Assembly (NCBI RefSeq): GCF_002240225.1
Contig: NZ_CP022584.1
Span: 2,377,001-2,441,000 of the forward strand
DNA: 64,000 nt
Source of the DNA: Paenibacillus physcomitrellae
Lineage (GTDB): Bacteria > Bacillota > Bacilli > Paenibacillales > Paenibacillaceae
Direction of reading: 5' to 3'
Shown here: piece after piece, positions 54,780-63,944 of the stretch
How positions within the stretch are numbered: position 1 is the stretch's first letter
Layout: each line of letters begins with the position of its first letter
Notes under the pieces: generated by a model
Database searches by the model: none
Told to the model about the DNA's origin: nothing
The model's input: the letters and a program-made list of their open reading frames with translations, nothing else
Made by a program: the position numbers and the translations under genes

Positions 54780-56519
54780 TCATAAAGATTCAGGCAAAGA
54801 GCTCCCTCCGTGCCCGGCGGGGATATTTCCAGTTTGCGGTTCCGCGGCCGGGGCAATGAGATGATAGACCCGGCTCTCAAACGGCTCAAGCTCCATTTGT
54901 TCCGAAAGCGCCACCTGCTCGGAGAACAGGTTATGGAGCAGCAATCCTGCAGCTGTATACTCCAGAGATTCAGGCAGCTCGATGGCCGCTTTCCTATCTG
55001 TCAGGTTGCTGATTACCAGCAGCTTTTCATTGCCAAATGTGCGGGTGTAAGCATATACCTGCTCGTGTTCCGGCAGCAGCAGGTCATAAGTGCCGTAGAC
55101 GGCCGCTTCGTATTCACTGCGCAGCTTGATCAGATGTTTATAGAAGTAATAGATGGAGTCCGGATCAAGCTGCTCCTGCTCCACATTGATTTCCGTGTAA
55201 TTCGGATTGATCTTCAGCCAAGGCTTGCCGGTGGTGAAACCGGCATTGGCTTCGCGGCCGTTCCACTGCATCGGCGTCCTAGAGTTGTCTCGGCCGTTTT
55301 TCCAGATGATCCGCATGATTTCTTCATGACTTTTGCCGTTTGCCGTTTCGAGCCGGTAAAGATTCCTGATCGCTACATCTTGATAATCTTCGATCTCAAA
55401 TTCCACATTGGTCATGCCGATTTCCTGTCCCTGATAAATAAAAGGCGTGCCCTGCATCAGGAAATACATCGCCGCCAGCGCTTTAGCGGAGGCTTTCCAA
55501 TAGGTTTTGTCATTTCCCCAGGTGGACACGATACGCGGCTTGTCGTGGTTCTCAATAAACAGCGCGTTCCAGCCGCGGTTTTCAAGTCCTTTTTGCCAGC
55601 GGGTTAGCGTTTGCTTTAATTCCACCACATCAAGCTCGCCATCAACACGTTTATCCCAAAGCCGCATATGCTCAAACTGGAAGATCATACTGAACGTGCC
55701 ATTCTCCTCGCCAACCCACTGATCGGCTTCTTCCACGGTTACTCCGCTCGCTTCCCCTACCGTCATTACGTCGTAATGGTCTAACGTTTCCTCTTTCATC
55801 TCCCGCAGCAGCTCATGAATGCCCTCACGGTTCCTATGACCCTCAAACGAGGGGACATAGGCCAGCTGGTCCGGATTCGGCAGATCCGGCAGGCCAGGGA
55901 TTTTCTTAATATGGGATATAGCGTCTACCCGAAAGCCATCAATCCCTTTATCCAGCCACCAGTTTATCATGCTGTAAAGCTCCTTGCGAACCTGGGGATT
56001 CTCCCAATTGAGATCAGGCTGGCGCTTCGAGAAAACGTGCAGGAAATACTGACCGGTAGTCTCGTCATACTCCCAGGAAGACCCGCCAAAGATGCTCTCC
56101 CAGTTATTCGGCTCCGCGCCGCTCTTGCCGTCACGCCATATATAATAATCCCGTTTGGGGCTGTCTTTGCTGGACCGCGATTCCACAAACCAGGGATGTT
56201 CATCCGACGTATGGTTGATGACCAAATCCAGAATCAGCTTCATCCCGCGTACATGGACTTCATCCAACAGCTGATCGAAATCCGCCATCGTCCCGAATTC
56301 ATCCATGATGTCCTGGTAATCGGAAATATCATACCCGTTATCATCATTGGGTGATTTATAGGTCGGACAAATCCAGATTACATGGATGCCGAGGCCCGTC
56401 AAATAATCCAGCTTGGAGATAATCCCCTGCAAATCGCCGATGCCATCTCCGTTGCTGTCCATGAAACTCCGCGGATAAATTTGATAAGCCGTTGCTTCTT
56501 TCCACCATTTCTTGTGCAT
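54780..56519 (-). CDS. Alpha-glucosidase / oligo-1,6-glucosidase, GH13
   Basis: 579 residues from the ATG at 56519 (AAGGGG upstream; a GTG at 56537 is alternative). GH13 regions: DLVINHTSDEHPWF, nucleophile Asp in GFRVDAISHI, acid/base Glu in VMTVGEASG, and FIENHDKPRIV. WWKEATAYQIYPRSF and the exo-type organisation match the GH13_31 oligo-1,6-glucosidase/MalL group. Cleaves terminal alpha-1,6 or alpha-1,4 glucose from isomalto- or malto-oligosaccharides in the cytoplasm. No transporter adjoins it. The about 46 bp between it and the converging ger operon hold no clear terminator. Confidence 0.92.
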   Translation of the reverse strand: MHKKWWKEATAYQIYPRSFMDSNGDGIGDLQGIISKLDYLTGLGIHVIWICPTYKSPNDDNGYDISDYQDIMDEFGTMADFDQLLDEVHVRGMKLILDLVINHTSDEHPWFVESRSSKDSPKRDYYIWRDGKSGAEPNNWESIFGGSSWEYDETTGQYFLHVFSKRQPDLNWENPQVRKELYSMINWWLDKGIDGFRVDAISHIKKIPGLPDLPNPDQLAYVPSFEGHRNREGIHELLREMKEETLDHYDVMTVGEASGVTVEEADQWVGEENGTFSMIFQFEHMRLWDKRVDGELDVVELKQTLTRWQKGLENRGWNALFIENHDKPRIVSTWGNDKTYWKASAKALAAMYFLMQGTPFIYQGQEIGMTNVEFEIEDYQDVAIRNLYRLETANGKSHEEIMRIIWKNGRDNSRTPMQWNGREANAGFTTGKPWLKINPNYTEINVEQEQLDPDSIYYFYKHLIKLRSEYEAAVYGTYDLLLPEHEQVYAYTRTFGNEKLLVISNLTDRKAAIELPESLEYTAAGLLLHNLFSEQVALSEQMELEPFESRVYHLIAPAAEPQTGNIPAGHGGSSLPESL

Positions 56520-56707
56520 GGTCTGCAGCCCCTTCACAGAAAATTTCAGAATATGCGGTGTACTTTAGCCGCAGGGGTTAGCTTGAAAGAGCGCTGGACT
56601 ACGATTAAAGGGGAGCAGACCTCTTGGGCGAACCCCCCTTCTTCAACTTAATTACACCCATTTAGAAATGTTCCCCCAGGTGTAGCGGCTTATTCCCTTC
56701 TGGGGAA

Positions 56708-57394
56708 TCAAGGTTTGGATTCAGAATCAGCGGGCACAGCACCGCTCTCCTCAACGCTGCCCGGCCAACCCGGTTTGCGATCTCTTGCAAACAACACGTT
56801 TCGGCTGAAGGCCGCCAGCTTATGCCGGTTCGCAAACGCCAGCAGAATCAGATTGACCAGCCAGAACACGAGAATCGGCGCCGGAAAGCTTTCGATCAGC
56901 AAATAGGCGGAGAGCAGCAGCATGCCTAATACAACCTGGAACCCGTTTGCTTCGTCCGAAATCCTCCGGCTGCCTTTAAGCAGGATTGAAGCAACAAGCA
57001 AGGCAGCAAGCAAAATCGCATAAACCAAAGCTACTTCGAAAGCGGTTAAGGCACTCCATACCCCAAAAGTAACAGCTATGCCTTTGCCGCCGCGGAATTT
57101 GAGAAACGGTGAGAACAAATGCCCCAGAATAGGTGCAGCTGCCAGCAGGACCAATCCATACCCGCTGATGTTCTCCACACGGATGAGCCAAACCAGCGGG
57201 AAATACCCCTTGAGAAAATCCAGCACGACCCCGGCTGCGCCAAGCTTCCAGCCGGCGGCAGCCCACAAATTAAAAGCGCCCGGGTTGCCGTCTCCTACCG
57301 CGCGCACATCTTTTCGAGCTAAACGCCCCAGCCAATAAGAGAACATTAAAGAACCAAAGACAAATTCAACCCAAGCCAGCGCTGCAATCATCAT
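56708..57394 (-). CDS. PlsY-family glycerol-3-phosphate acyltransferase homologue
   Basis: 228 residues, five to seven membrane segments. Motifs of acyl-phosphate:glycerol-3-phosphate acyltransferases: SYWLGRLARKDVRAVGDGNP then GAFNLW, and GHLFSPFLKFRGGKGIAVTF. The fit to PlsY (about 200 residues) is good apart from a longer soluble C-terminus. Overlaps the glycosyltransferase by ATGA, so it may act in a dedicated glycolipid pathway and not in bulk phospholipid synthesis. The about 190 bases to the GH13 gene have no strong terminator. Confidence 0.85.
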   Translation of the reverse strand: MMIAALAWVEFVFGSLMFSYWLGRLARKDVRAVGDGNPGAFNLWAAAGWKLGAAGVVLDFLKGYFPLVWLIRVENISGYGLVLLAAAPILGHLFSPFLKFRGGKGIAVTFGVWSALTAFEVALVYAILLAALLVASILLKGSRRISDEANGFQVVLGMLLLSAYLLIESFPAPILVFWLVNLILLAFANRHKLAAFSRNVLFARDRKPGWPGSVEESGAVPADSESKP

Positions 57395-58482
57395 GAAGGT
57401 TTACGGCCCCCCACCTCAATCGTTCGCCCTTTCCAGACCACCTTCTTAAGAAAGACCACCTGATAGGCCGAATAGATAAAGGTCACCAGAAAGAACAGGA
57501 CGGATAATGTATGCAGCAGCGGCATGACCCAGCCGAATCGTCCCGCATACCGGGTCAGCAGGAAGATTTGCAAGGTGAACAGCAGATACGCCCCTGCGGC
57601 GGGCCAGGCCCATGCGGTTGGCCATAGAAACCAGGCAGACTGGCCAGCAATCAGCGTGATAAACCATATGGCGATCAAAGTGACGGTAAAAGGACTTAAT
57701 TTGGAGGTGCTCGTTACAGCCCCTTTGCTGAAGCCCTCCAATTCACTGCGCAAGCCTCCAGGGTACATGCGGAAGGCTACGTCCCGGCCTCCGAGATAAT
57801 TTGTCACCGGAATTCCCGCTTCCCGGAACTTGGCTCCGAGGTTCAAGTCGTCCAGCACTTCGAAGCGGATGCTGTCATGCCCGTTAACCGTCTCATAGTC
57901 CTTCCGGGTCGCTACGATGCAGGAGCCGTAAAGCCCCTGCTGAGGATTATGCCGTTCAAACGGCGACATAAAAGCAAACATGCCCAAAATATTCGGCACC
58001 AAAGCAAGGCGCTCATAGAATTTCTCCGTATGATGAAACGGCACGGCTGAGACAACGCCGCCATTCTGTGAACGGGCATGAAGCAGCGCATTTAAAGCAT
58101 CAGGCGAAAGCCGGATGTCGGCATCCAGGAAAACGAGCAGATCGCCGGTCGACTTCAGGAAGCCGTTCCAGACCGCCCAGGTTTTGCCTGTCCAACCGGC
58201 AGGGAGCGATTCGTTCTGCACCACCTTGACCCCGTAGCTTTCGGCCACTTCGCGGGTCCGGTCCTCCGATCCGTCATCCACAATGATGATCTCATCGGGA
58301 CGGCGGGTCTGGTTGTTCAGGGAGCTTAGTAAATACGGCAGATTATGCGCTTCATTCCGAGCCGGAATGATGACCGACACTCTTCCGCCGCGATAAGGTG
58401 TATCCGCGGACGGAAGCCTTTTTCTGCGGAATAACACCAGCGCCGCCAGACACCCGATCACGCTCAATAACAAGATCCACAA
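57391..58482 (-). CDS. Membrane glycosyltransferase family 2 (CrtQ-like)
   Basis: 363 residues from a TTG at 58482 with GAGGG seven bases upstream, giving an N-terminal helix MWILLLSVIGCLAALVLF. The longer frame to 58656 adds about 58 residues without a family match or binding site. GT2 core: VSVIIPARNEAHNLPYLLSS, IIIVDDGSEDRT, LVFLDADIRLSPDAL and FEVLDDLNLGAKFREAG, followed by four C-terminal membrane segments. Resembles carotenoid glycosyltransferase CrtQ and relatives. Operon with the PlsY homologue suggests glycolipid or glycosyl-carotenoid synthesis. Confidence 0.85.
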   Translation of the reverse strand: MWILLLSVIGCLAALVLFRRKRLPSADTPYRGGRVSVIIPARNEAHNLPYLLSSLNNQTRRPDEIIIVDDGSEDRTREVAESYGVKVVQNESLPAGWTGKTWAVWNGFLKSTGDLLVFLDADIRLSPDALNALLHARSQNGGVVSAVPFHHTEKFYERLALVPNILGMFAFMSPFERHNPQQGLYGSCIVATRKDYETVNGHDSIRFEVLDDLNLGAKFREAGIPVTNYLGGRDVAFRMYPGGLRSELEGFSKGAVTSTSKLSPFTVTLIAIWFITLIAGQSAWFLWPTAWAWPAAGAYLLFTLQIFLLTRYAGRFGWVMPLLHTLSVLFFLVTFIYSAYQVVFLKKVVWKGRTIEVGGRKPS

Positions 58483-58838
58483 TGTAATCCCTCGCTTTCC
58501 GGCAGCCGGAATTCCCAAGCAGCTCTGAACACAATTGGATAACATGTTTTGTTTTCTAAACATTTTATGTACAAAAAGACCGGGAAATGCCCGGTTCGAC
58601 GAATTCTCCGGTGCGCTGCTGCCCAGCATCTTTCGAAAAACCCGGCGGACCGGCAAAGCCAGGTGGTGATGAAGCTAGAAACTTGTTATCCTGCTATTGG
58701 GAAATTTTAGGCTGCAAGCCAAAACTAACTTCATCTTATTCCCTTGCCGCTCTCTTAACAAGAGTATTTGGCAAAAAGATGCATTTTTAAGTATTTGAAA
58801 TGAGGGTTCAGAGTTGTTTATTCAGATTGTTTATAGCG

Positions 58839-59444
58839 TTAGTTAGCCGCATTCTGCCCCCGGCTTTGGGAAAACGGGTGCGCTGCTGCCGCATTCGGCA
58901 AACTCGTAATGAATCTGATCTCTTCCAGGCTCAGCGCCTGTTTCCTTCCGGTCAACGACCACTGCCGAAGCATGAAACGATATTGGGGCAACATCGGACT
59001 TACGCTGTCATAACCTTCGGGCTTGTAGAATTCTTCGTATTTCCCGTCTTCGCTGATCACAAAGCTGGCAAAGGAGAAATGCTGGAATTCCCAGTGGCGG
59101 CTAAAACCCCGGAATTCAAGAATTTCCGGATAAATCTGGCCCGGGATGACTGAGAGCATATCGCTGCCGGCCGTCTGCCAAGGTGACTTTGTCTCCTCTG
59201 GACCGTTCTCTTCGCCAAAGGAGAGCTGCAGAGCACGAAACATGTTCAAGATGAGAAATACCTCATCGCTGATATGTTCGGGAATATCATCACTTACCAT
59301 GTCAAGCACCTGATCGTAATAATGGGCATAACCCCGCTGCAAAATTTTGATCTTCTCATCGTAATAATCGCCGTCTCCGAGATTCAAAGCCTTCAGGATT
59401 TGCAGCTGGTTGCTTAAGATAAGCCTTTCTGTTTTGGTAAGCAT
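58839..59444 (-). CDS. YfbU family protein
   Basis: 201 residues from the ATG at 59444 (GGGGAG seven to eight bases upstream; longer frame to 59504 unsupported). TKTERLILSNQLQILKALNL, KILQRGYAHYYDQV and the tail SPMLPQYRFMLRQW, LSLEEIRFI match E. coli YfbU, an all-helical protein of unknown function. The C-terminal 20 residues are extra. Lies 56 bp after the ROK gene and reads in the same direction. 58483-58838 holds hairpin-prone G/C-rich sequence but no gene or riboswitch I can identify. Confidence 0.83.
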   Translation of the reverse strand: MLTKTERLILSNQLQILKALNLGDGDYYDEKIKILQRGYAHYYDQVLDMVSDDIPEHISDEVFLILNMFRALQLSFGEENGPEETKSPWQTAGSDMLSVIPGQIYPEILEFRGFSRHWEFQHFSFASFVISEDGKYEEFYKPEGYDSVSPMLPQYRFMLRQWSLTGRKQALSLEEIRFITSLPNAAAAHPFSQSRGQNAAN

Positions 59445-59500
59445 TCGTTCCTCTCCCCTTTCGTCATCTCTCAAATTCCATACCGCGCCAGGCCGCCTGA

Positions 59501-60574
59501 TCATGACCCCTCCATTAAGCGCTCAAGCGCAATTCTTTGCAGTCCCTGTAAATAATCCTGCTGCCGGTCCCGCAGCACCAGCTTCGGCACATGCTCTGCC
59601 GGAACATAATTGAGGCAGGCGGCCTCGACCTCCCGCACTGCCGTCTCATCCAGATCCTCCCGGCAAAAAATAACCGCATGCGGATTGATCACCGCTACCA
59701 GCGTGGATACAAACCGGGCCAGGCTGTCGATTAGCAGCGGCTCATGCGGGGGCTGCTCTGAGTCCAGGCCGGAGGCTGAGGCTGAACCCGATCCATAGGC
59801 GGAGCCTGAGCCGTTTCTTCCCGTCTTCATCGCTTGCATGAAGTTCAGACGATCATATTGCGGGATATAAGAGATTTCTCCTGAGAAAAAGCTGCTGCCC
59901 CGCACAACATCGCCGTTGATCAATATTCCGGCCCCTGGACCTAGTGTACCAAGAAACAGATAGACCAAGGTTGGATTGTCTGTCTTGGCGAATCTTTGAT
60001 GATAGCCGAGAACGGCGGCGTTCATATCATTTTCCACATCAACAAGGACTGGCAATTGGGATTCATAGTACGTCTTCAAATCAAAGTTCTGGTAAGCCGG
60101 GTAGTTCGGAATATGAAACGTAATCCCGTTCTTGACCGCACCGGGAACTCCGAGGCTAAGGGCCCTGATTTTGGGAAAACGCTCCAGAATGGATTGCACG
60201 GTCTCGGTTAAAGTGTCCGGCCGTTCCTCCCACTGGATAGTCGTCTTCCCCTGCTCCAGCACCTCGCCCAAATAATTAATGACGGTAAATACGGCGTCTT
60301 CTCTTTCAATATATAGAGCCAGCCCGAGCTTATAATCAGGGTTAAGACCGTATCGCTGGGCTCTGCGGCCGCCGCTGGATTCGTCGGTGCCAACTAGGAA
60401 TATTTCTTCGTCTCCTTCCAGCTGGTCCACGATCTTGCTGACCGTCGGAAAGCTGATGTCCGCCATCCTGGCGATTTCCGTTTTGGTCGCGCTCCCCTGA
60501 CGCAGCAGCTCCATGCGGATCCGCCGGACGACAAGCCCGCTCATTTGTTTCGGCGAAACAAACCGCTCTTTCAT
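59501..60574 (-). CDS. ROK family transcriptional repressor (NagC/XylR type)
   Basis: 357 residues from the ATG at 60574 (AAGGAGGG upstream). N-terminal HTH about 20-70 (SATKTEIARMADISFPTVSK), then the ROK sugar-kinase-like fold with ALSLGVPGAVKNG and LFLGTLGPGAGILINGDVVR. The ROK zinc motif is not seen. A low-complexity Ser/Gly/Ala insert lies near residues 250-275 (GRNGSGSAYGSGSASASG). Sugar ligand unknown; the divergent PAS kinase and the downstream YfbU are its only neighbours. Confidence 0.85.
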   Translation of the reverse strand: MKERFVSPKQMSGLVVRRIRMELLRQGSATKTEIARMADISFPTVSKIVDQLEGDEEIFLVGTDESSGGRRAQRYGLNPDYKLGLALYIEREDAVFTVINYLGEVLEQGKTTIQWEERPDTLTETVQSILERFPKIRALSLGVPGAVKNGITFHIPNYPAYQNFDLKTYYESQLPVLVDVENDMNAAVLGYHQRFAKTDNPTLVYLFLGTLGPGAGILINGDVVRGSSFFSGEISYIPQYDRLNFMQAMKTGRNGSGSAYGSGSASASGLDSEQPPHEPLLIDSLARFVSTLVAVINPHAVIFCREDLDETAVREVEAACLNYVPAEHVPKLVLRDRQQDYLQGLQRIALERLMEGS

Positions 60575-60837
60575 AAAGCCCTCCTTGGGCACACTTTTTA
60601 AAGACATTTAATAAGTTTCTGATTTGAGTTTAGCACACGCTATCCGCAGAGACAATGCGGCTTTTTAAAGATTCTTATCTTGAATTTACAGATTCCCAGA
60701 TATTCGTCAGGAAATCTGACATCAAAACCATAAAAGTGCATTTTTTAATCAAAAAATCAAGAAAACAAGCAGGAAAAGACAGCCGGAAGCTAGAAATTCC
60801 CTTCGAGTTAAAGTCCCGAACAAGAGGGGGTTGCAGC

Positions 60838-63465
60838 GTGGCGAGTGAACATGAACCTGTCAGGGAAACCTTTTTCAGTCAAACATTCCATTATACACCA
60901 ATTGGGATGGCTATCCTGTCTGCCAGCGGCAGATTATTGAAGGTGAACCCCGCCCTATGCCAGCTGCTGGGATATTCGGCATCCGAGCTGGAGACCAAAA
61001 CGTTTAAAGACATCACTCACCCCGAAGATCTGCCAAAGAACGTGAGCCCTATCAAGCTGTTTTTCGAGGGTAAGCTGGATGTATACGAGATAGAGAAACG
61101 GTATATTCACAAAAATGGACGGGCAATATGGGCCATGCTGGCCGTAACCCCGGTCAAGGACGAAACAAACACCCCGATCTACCTGATTGCCCAAATCGTG
61201 GATCTGACCCAGAAGAAACTTGCGGAAGCCCATCTGTTCGAGCAGCAGCGTCTGCTTCAAGAGAATGAGCTGCTGTACCAGTCCATTGCCGACAACAGCT
61301 TTGATTTCATTACCCGCCACAGCCCTGACGGTACATTCCGGGAAGTGTCGGCCTCGTGCCGTCAAGTGCTTGGTTACACCAAACAGGAAATGATCGGCCT
61401 GCCTGCCTCCGTCTTTCTTCATCCTGAGGAAAAGGACTACGCCCGGGAACAATTCCAGCTCCTCCTTCAAACGGGTAAAAAGCTTATTTTGACCTATCGG
61501 TTCCGGCATAAGGACGGACGTTATTTATGGGTAGAGTCCACCCTGCTCGGTATATCGGAGGCCGAAACCGGCCAATTATCTGAAATCGTCATCGTCTCCC
61601 GGGACATTAATGAACGTATAGAATCCCTTGAACAATTGGAAGAATCGCAGAGGAAATATCGAATGATCGCGGAGAATGCCAGGGAGATCATTACCTTCAC
61701 CGATCCCCGCGGACTGATCCAATCTATATCTCCCGCTGTTACGCTGCTGCTGGGATACAGTGAGCAGGAGGTTATCGGCACCAACATCTTTGATTACTGG
61801 CATCCGGACGAGCGTTTGGCCAAGCAAAGCAGCGAGCTAAGCGGAAGCTGGTCCAGCAGCACCCCCTGCAGCCGCCTTCGCCATAAGGACGGACATTATG
61901 TCCATATAGAAACGGCCTTCCAGCCGGTAAGGAACGATGCGGGCGAAATTGTGCAGGTTCTATGCATCAGCAGGAATATCACGGAACGAAAGCTGGCTGA
62001 GGACGAATTACGCATGACCAAAGAGAAGCTGGAGTCGTTCATATCCAACCATGCGGACGCCGTCTGGATGATGGACCGCGATGGTTATGTCCAGCAGATC
62101 AATGCCGCCTTCCAGAAGCTGTTTGACTGGAGTTCAGCCGAAATTTTATGCAAACAGCTCCCTGTTATTCGGGAGCAGGATCAAAGACAAATGGACGAAC
62201 TGAAAGCCAAGGTATTATCCGGCGGCTCTGTCGTTGGGCATGAGTCTGTCTGGCAGCGGAAAGACGGCACCCCTGTTGAAGTGAGCACGACCCTGTTCCC
62301 GATCCGGGACAGCCGCGGCAGCATTATTGGACTGGCCGGCACGACGCAGGACATCCGGGAGAAGAAGAGTGCGGAACGGAAGCTGAAAGCTTCCAAAGAA
62401 CAATTTAAAGCTTATGTGGAGCAGAACAGTGATCCGGTGCTGATTCTCGATACGAATTACCGCGTGATCCGGGCCAATCCGGCCTTCGAATCTACCTTCG
62501 GCTGGTCCACAGACGAGATTATCGGAACCCTTATGTTTGATTTGCCAAGCGTTCATGGCGAATCCCAGTACCGGCATGATCCGTCTTTCGAGAACATAGA
62601 ATCCAAGACTATAGAAATGATAAAGCTGAGGAAAGACGGCACCTTGATCCCCGTCCTGATCTCGATCTTCCGGCTGCTGGACGAAGCCGGCACGCACACC
62701 GGCTGGGCGCTGAACCTGCGGGACATGACCGCCTACAAACAGGCCGAGCAGCTGATGGTCAACTCGGAGAAGCTTTCCGTCGCCGGGCAGCTGGCCGCAG
62801 GCATTGCCCACGAAATCCGCAATCCGATCACCGCGATCAAGGGCTTTATCCAGCTGATGAGTTCGGGGATTGCGGAGAAGCAGCTCTATTATGATATTAT
62901 GTCTTCGGAAATTGAACGAATCGAAATGATCTTAAATGAGCTGCTGATTCTGGCCAAACCGCAGGCCGCACAATTGAAACCGGCCGACGTGCGCCTTGTG
63001 GTGAGCCAGGTCGTCACGCTGCTGGATTCTCAGGCCAACATGAACAACGTCCAAATCATAACGGCGTTTGATACCGGTCCCGCTTGGATTCTGTGTGATG
63101 AGAACCAGATCAAGCAGATCTGCATCAATTTCATTAAAAATGCAATCGAAGCCATGCCCGGCGGAGGCATCGTCCGCATTCAACTGAGTCAGCAGGAACA
63201 CGGCCGGTTTATCCTCCGATTCACCGACAATGGCACCGGTATTCCCGAAGAGGTCCTCAGCCGGTTGGGGCAGCCTTTCTATACGACCAAAGAAAAAGGC
63301 ACCGGACTTGGCTTTATGGTCAGCAAAAAGATTATCGAAAACCACGACGGCACGCTTTCCGTCCACAGCAAAGAACACGAGGGCACCACCATCGAGGTGT
63401 CTCTTCCTTCCATGCAGGCCATAGAAGAACCCCCTTCGCTTGATCTGAACCGATTGCAAGTTTAA
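60838..63465 (+). CDS. Five-PAS-domain histidine kinase, sporulation-kinase type
   Basis: 875 residues from a GTG at 60838 with AGAGGGGG upstream; the frame is open to 60655 but the extra residues are basic and unlike a protein start. Five PAS/PAC units span about 10-125, 145-265, 265-385, 390-515 and 515-635 (IGMAILSASGRLLKVNPALC; RHKDGRYLWVEST; RKDGTPVEVSTTLFP). HisKA has AAGIAHEIRNPITAIKGFIQ (His near 658), ATPase has FIKNAIEAMPGGG, DNGTGIPEEV and KGTGLGFMVSKKI. No membrane segment, so it is cytoplasmic, like KinA/KinE, which feed phosphate into Spo0F/Spo0A. No response regulator adjoins it. Confidence 0.9.
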   Translation: MASEHEPVRETFFSQTFHYTPIGMAILSASGRLLKVNPALCQLLGYSASELETKTFKDITHPEDLPKNVSPIKLFFEGKLDVYEIEKRYIHKNGRAIWAMLAVTPVKDETNTPIYLIAQIVDLTQKKLAEAHLFEQQRLLQENELLYQSIADNSFDFITRHSPDGTFREVSASCRQVLGYTKQEMIGLPASVFLHPEEKDYAREQFQLLLQTGKKLILTYRFRHKDGRYLWVESTLLGISEAETGQLSEIVIVSRDINERIESLEQLEESQRKYRMIAENAREIITFTDPRGLIQSISPAVTLLLGYSEQEVIGTNIFDYWHPDERLAKQSSELSGSWSSSTPCSRLRHKDGHYVHIETAFQPVRNDAGEIVQVLCISRNITERKLAEDELRMTKEKLESFISNHADAVWMMDRDGYVQQINAAFQKLFDWSSAEILCKQLPVIREQDQRQMDELKAKVLSGGSVVGHESVWQRKDGTPVEVSTTLFPIRDSRGSIIGLAGTTQDIREKKSAERKLKASKEQFKAYVEQNSDPVLILDTNYRVIRANPAFESTFGWSTDEIIGTLMFDLPSVHGESQYRHDPSFENIESKTIEMIKLRKDGTLIPVLISIFRLLDEAGTHTGWALNLRDMTAYKQAEQLMVNSEKLSVAGQLAAGIAHEIRNPITAIKGFIQLMSSGIAEKQLYYDIMSSEIERIEMILNELLILAKPQAAQLKPADVRLVVSQVVTLLDSQANMNNVQIITAFDTGPAWILCDENQIKQICINFIKNAIEAMPGGGIVRIQLSQQEHGRFILRFTDNGTGIPEEVLSRLGQPFYTTKEKGTGLGFMVSKKIIENHDGTLSVHSKEHEGTTIEVSLPSMQAIEEPPSLDLNRLQV

Positions 63466-63476
63466 GCGATAAACCT

Positions 63477-63523
63477 TTGACAAATTATCTTCCCGGCTAT
63501 ATATCGATTCCATGGAATCAATA
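63477..63523 (+). promoter_or_regulatory. Sigma-A promoter and palindrome upstream of the azoreductase remnant
   Basis: TTGACA (63477-63482), 17-base spacer, TATATC (63500-63505). The perfect palindrome GATTCCATGGAATC (63506-63519), extended by TAT/ATA outside one mismatch, covers the start point and looks like a repressor operator. Confidence 0.7.
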
Positions 63524-63546
63524 ATATCAACTGAGGTGGATTTACG

Positions 63547-63944
63547 ATGTCTAAACTGGCTTTACGTTGCCGCTCATCCGCTTACCCATGAGGAATCCGG
63601 TTCCTTAAGTACAGGAAAAATATTTCCGAAATCCTACCACAAGGCTCATCCTGAGGATGAAATCATGGAGCTGAATCTGTTTGAAACAGAGGTCCCGCCC
63701 ATTGACGCAACAGCTTTCAGCGCCTGGGCAAGCTGCGCAAAGGCACCCCTCTCGAAGAATTAACCCGGGAAGAACAGCAACCAGCCCGTGCACATGCCCG
63801 GTTTAGCGACCAGTTTATCGCAGCCGATAAATATGTGTTTGTGAACCCGATGTGGAATCACTTTATGTCAAGCCAAATGAAAGCTTATTTGGATCCCCTT
63901 TGTGTCGCGTAAAAAACCTTCCGTTATACGTCCCGTCATCGAAC
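63547..63944 (+). pseudogene. FMN-dependent NADH-azoreductase pseudogene
   Basis: ATG at 63547 with GAGGTGG upstream starts MSKLAL, then the frame breaks; the match continues in the next frame as YVAAHPLTHEESGSLSTGKI and AHPEDEIMELNLFETEVPPI. A second shift near 63725 leads to LGKLRKGTPLEELTREEQQP, QFIAADKYVFVNPMWN and MKAYLDPLCVA. A third shift near 63910 gives KTFRYT, after which the homology ends. These are the typical N-terminal 110 residues of AzoR. At least three indels and loss of the C-terminal half make it non-functional. The following open stretch (RPVIERYLNDLLQRRFE) is unrelated to AzoR. Confidence 0.8.

Noticed and set aside
58483-58656. 58-residue N-terminal extension of the glycosyltransferase
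   Set aside because: No ribosome binding site for its starts, and the TTG at 58482 gives the usual membrane-helix start.
58600-58760. Possible cyclic di-GMP-I riboswitch (GGCAAAGCCAGG and hairpins) near the glycosyltransferase
   Set aside because: Only the GCAAAGCC word matches; the paired GGCAAACC element and tetraloop receptor are missing and it points away from the nearest gene.
60655-60837. 61-codon N-terminal extension of the PAS kinase
   Set aside because: Composition is basic and unlike a PAS linker; the GTG at 60838 has a strong ribosome binding site.
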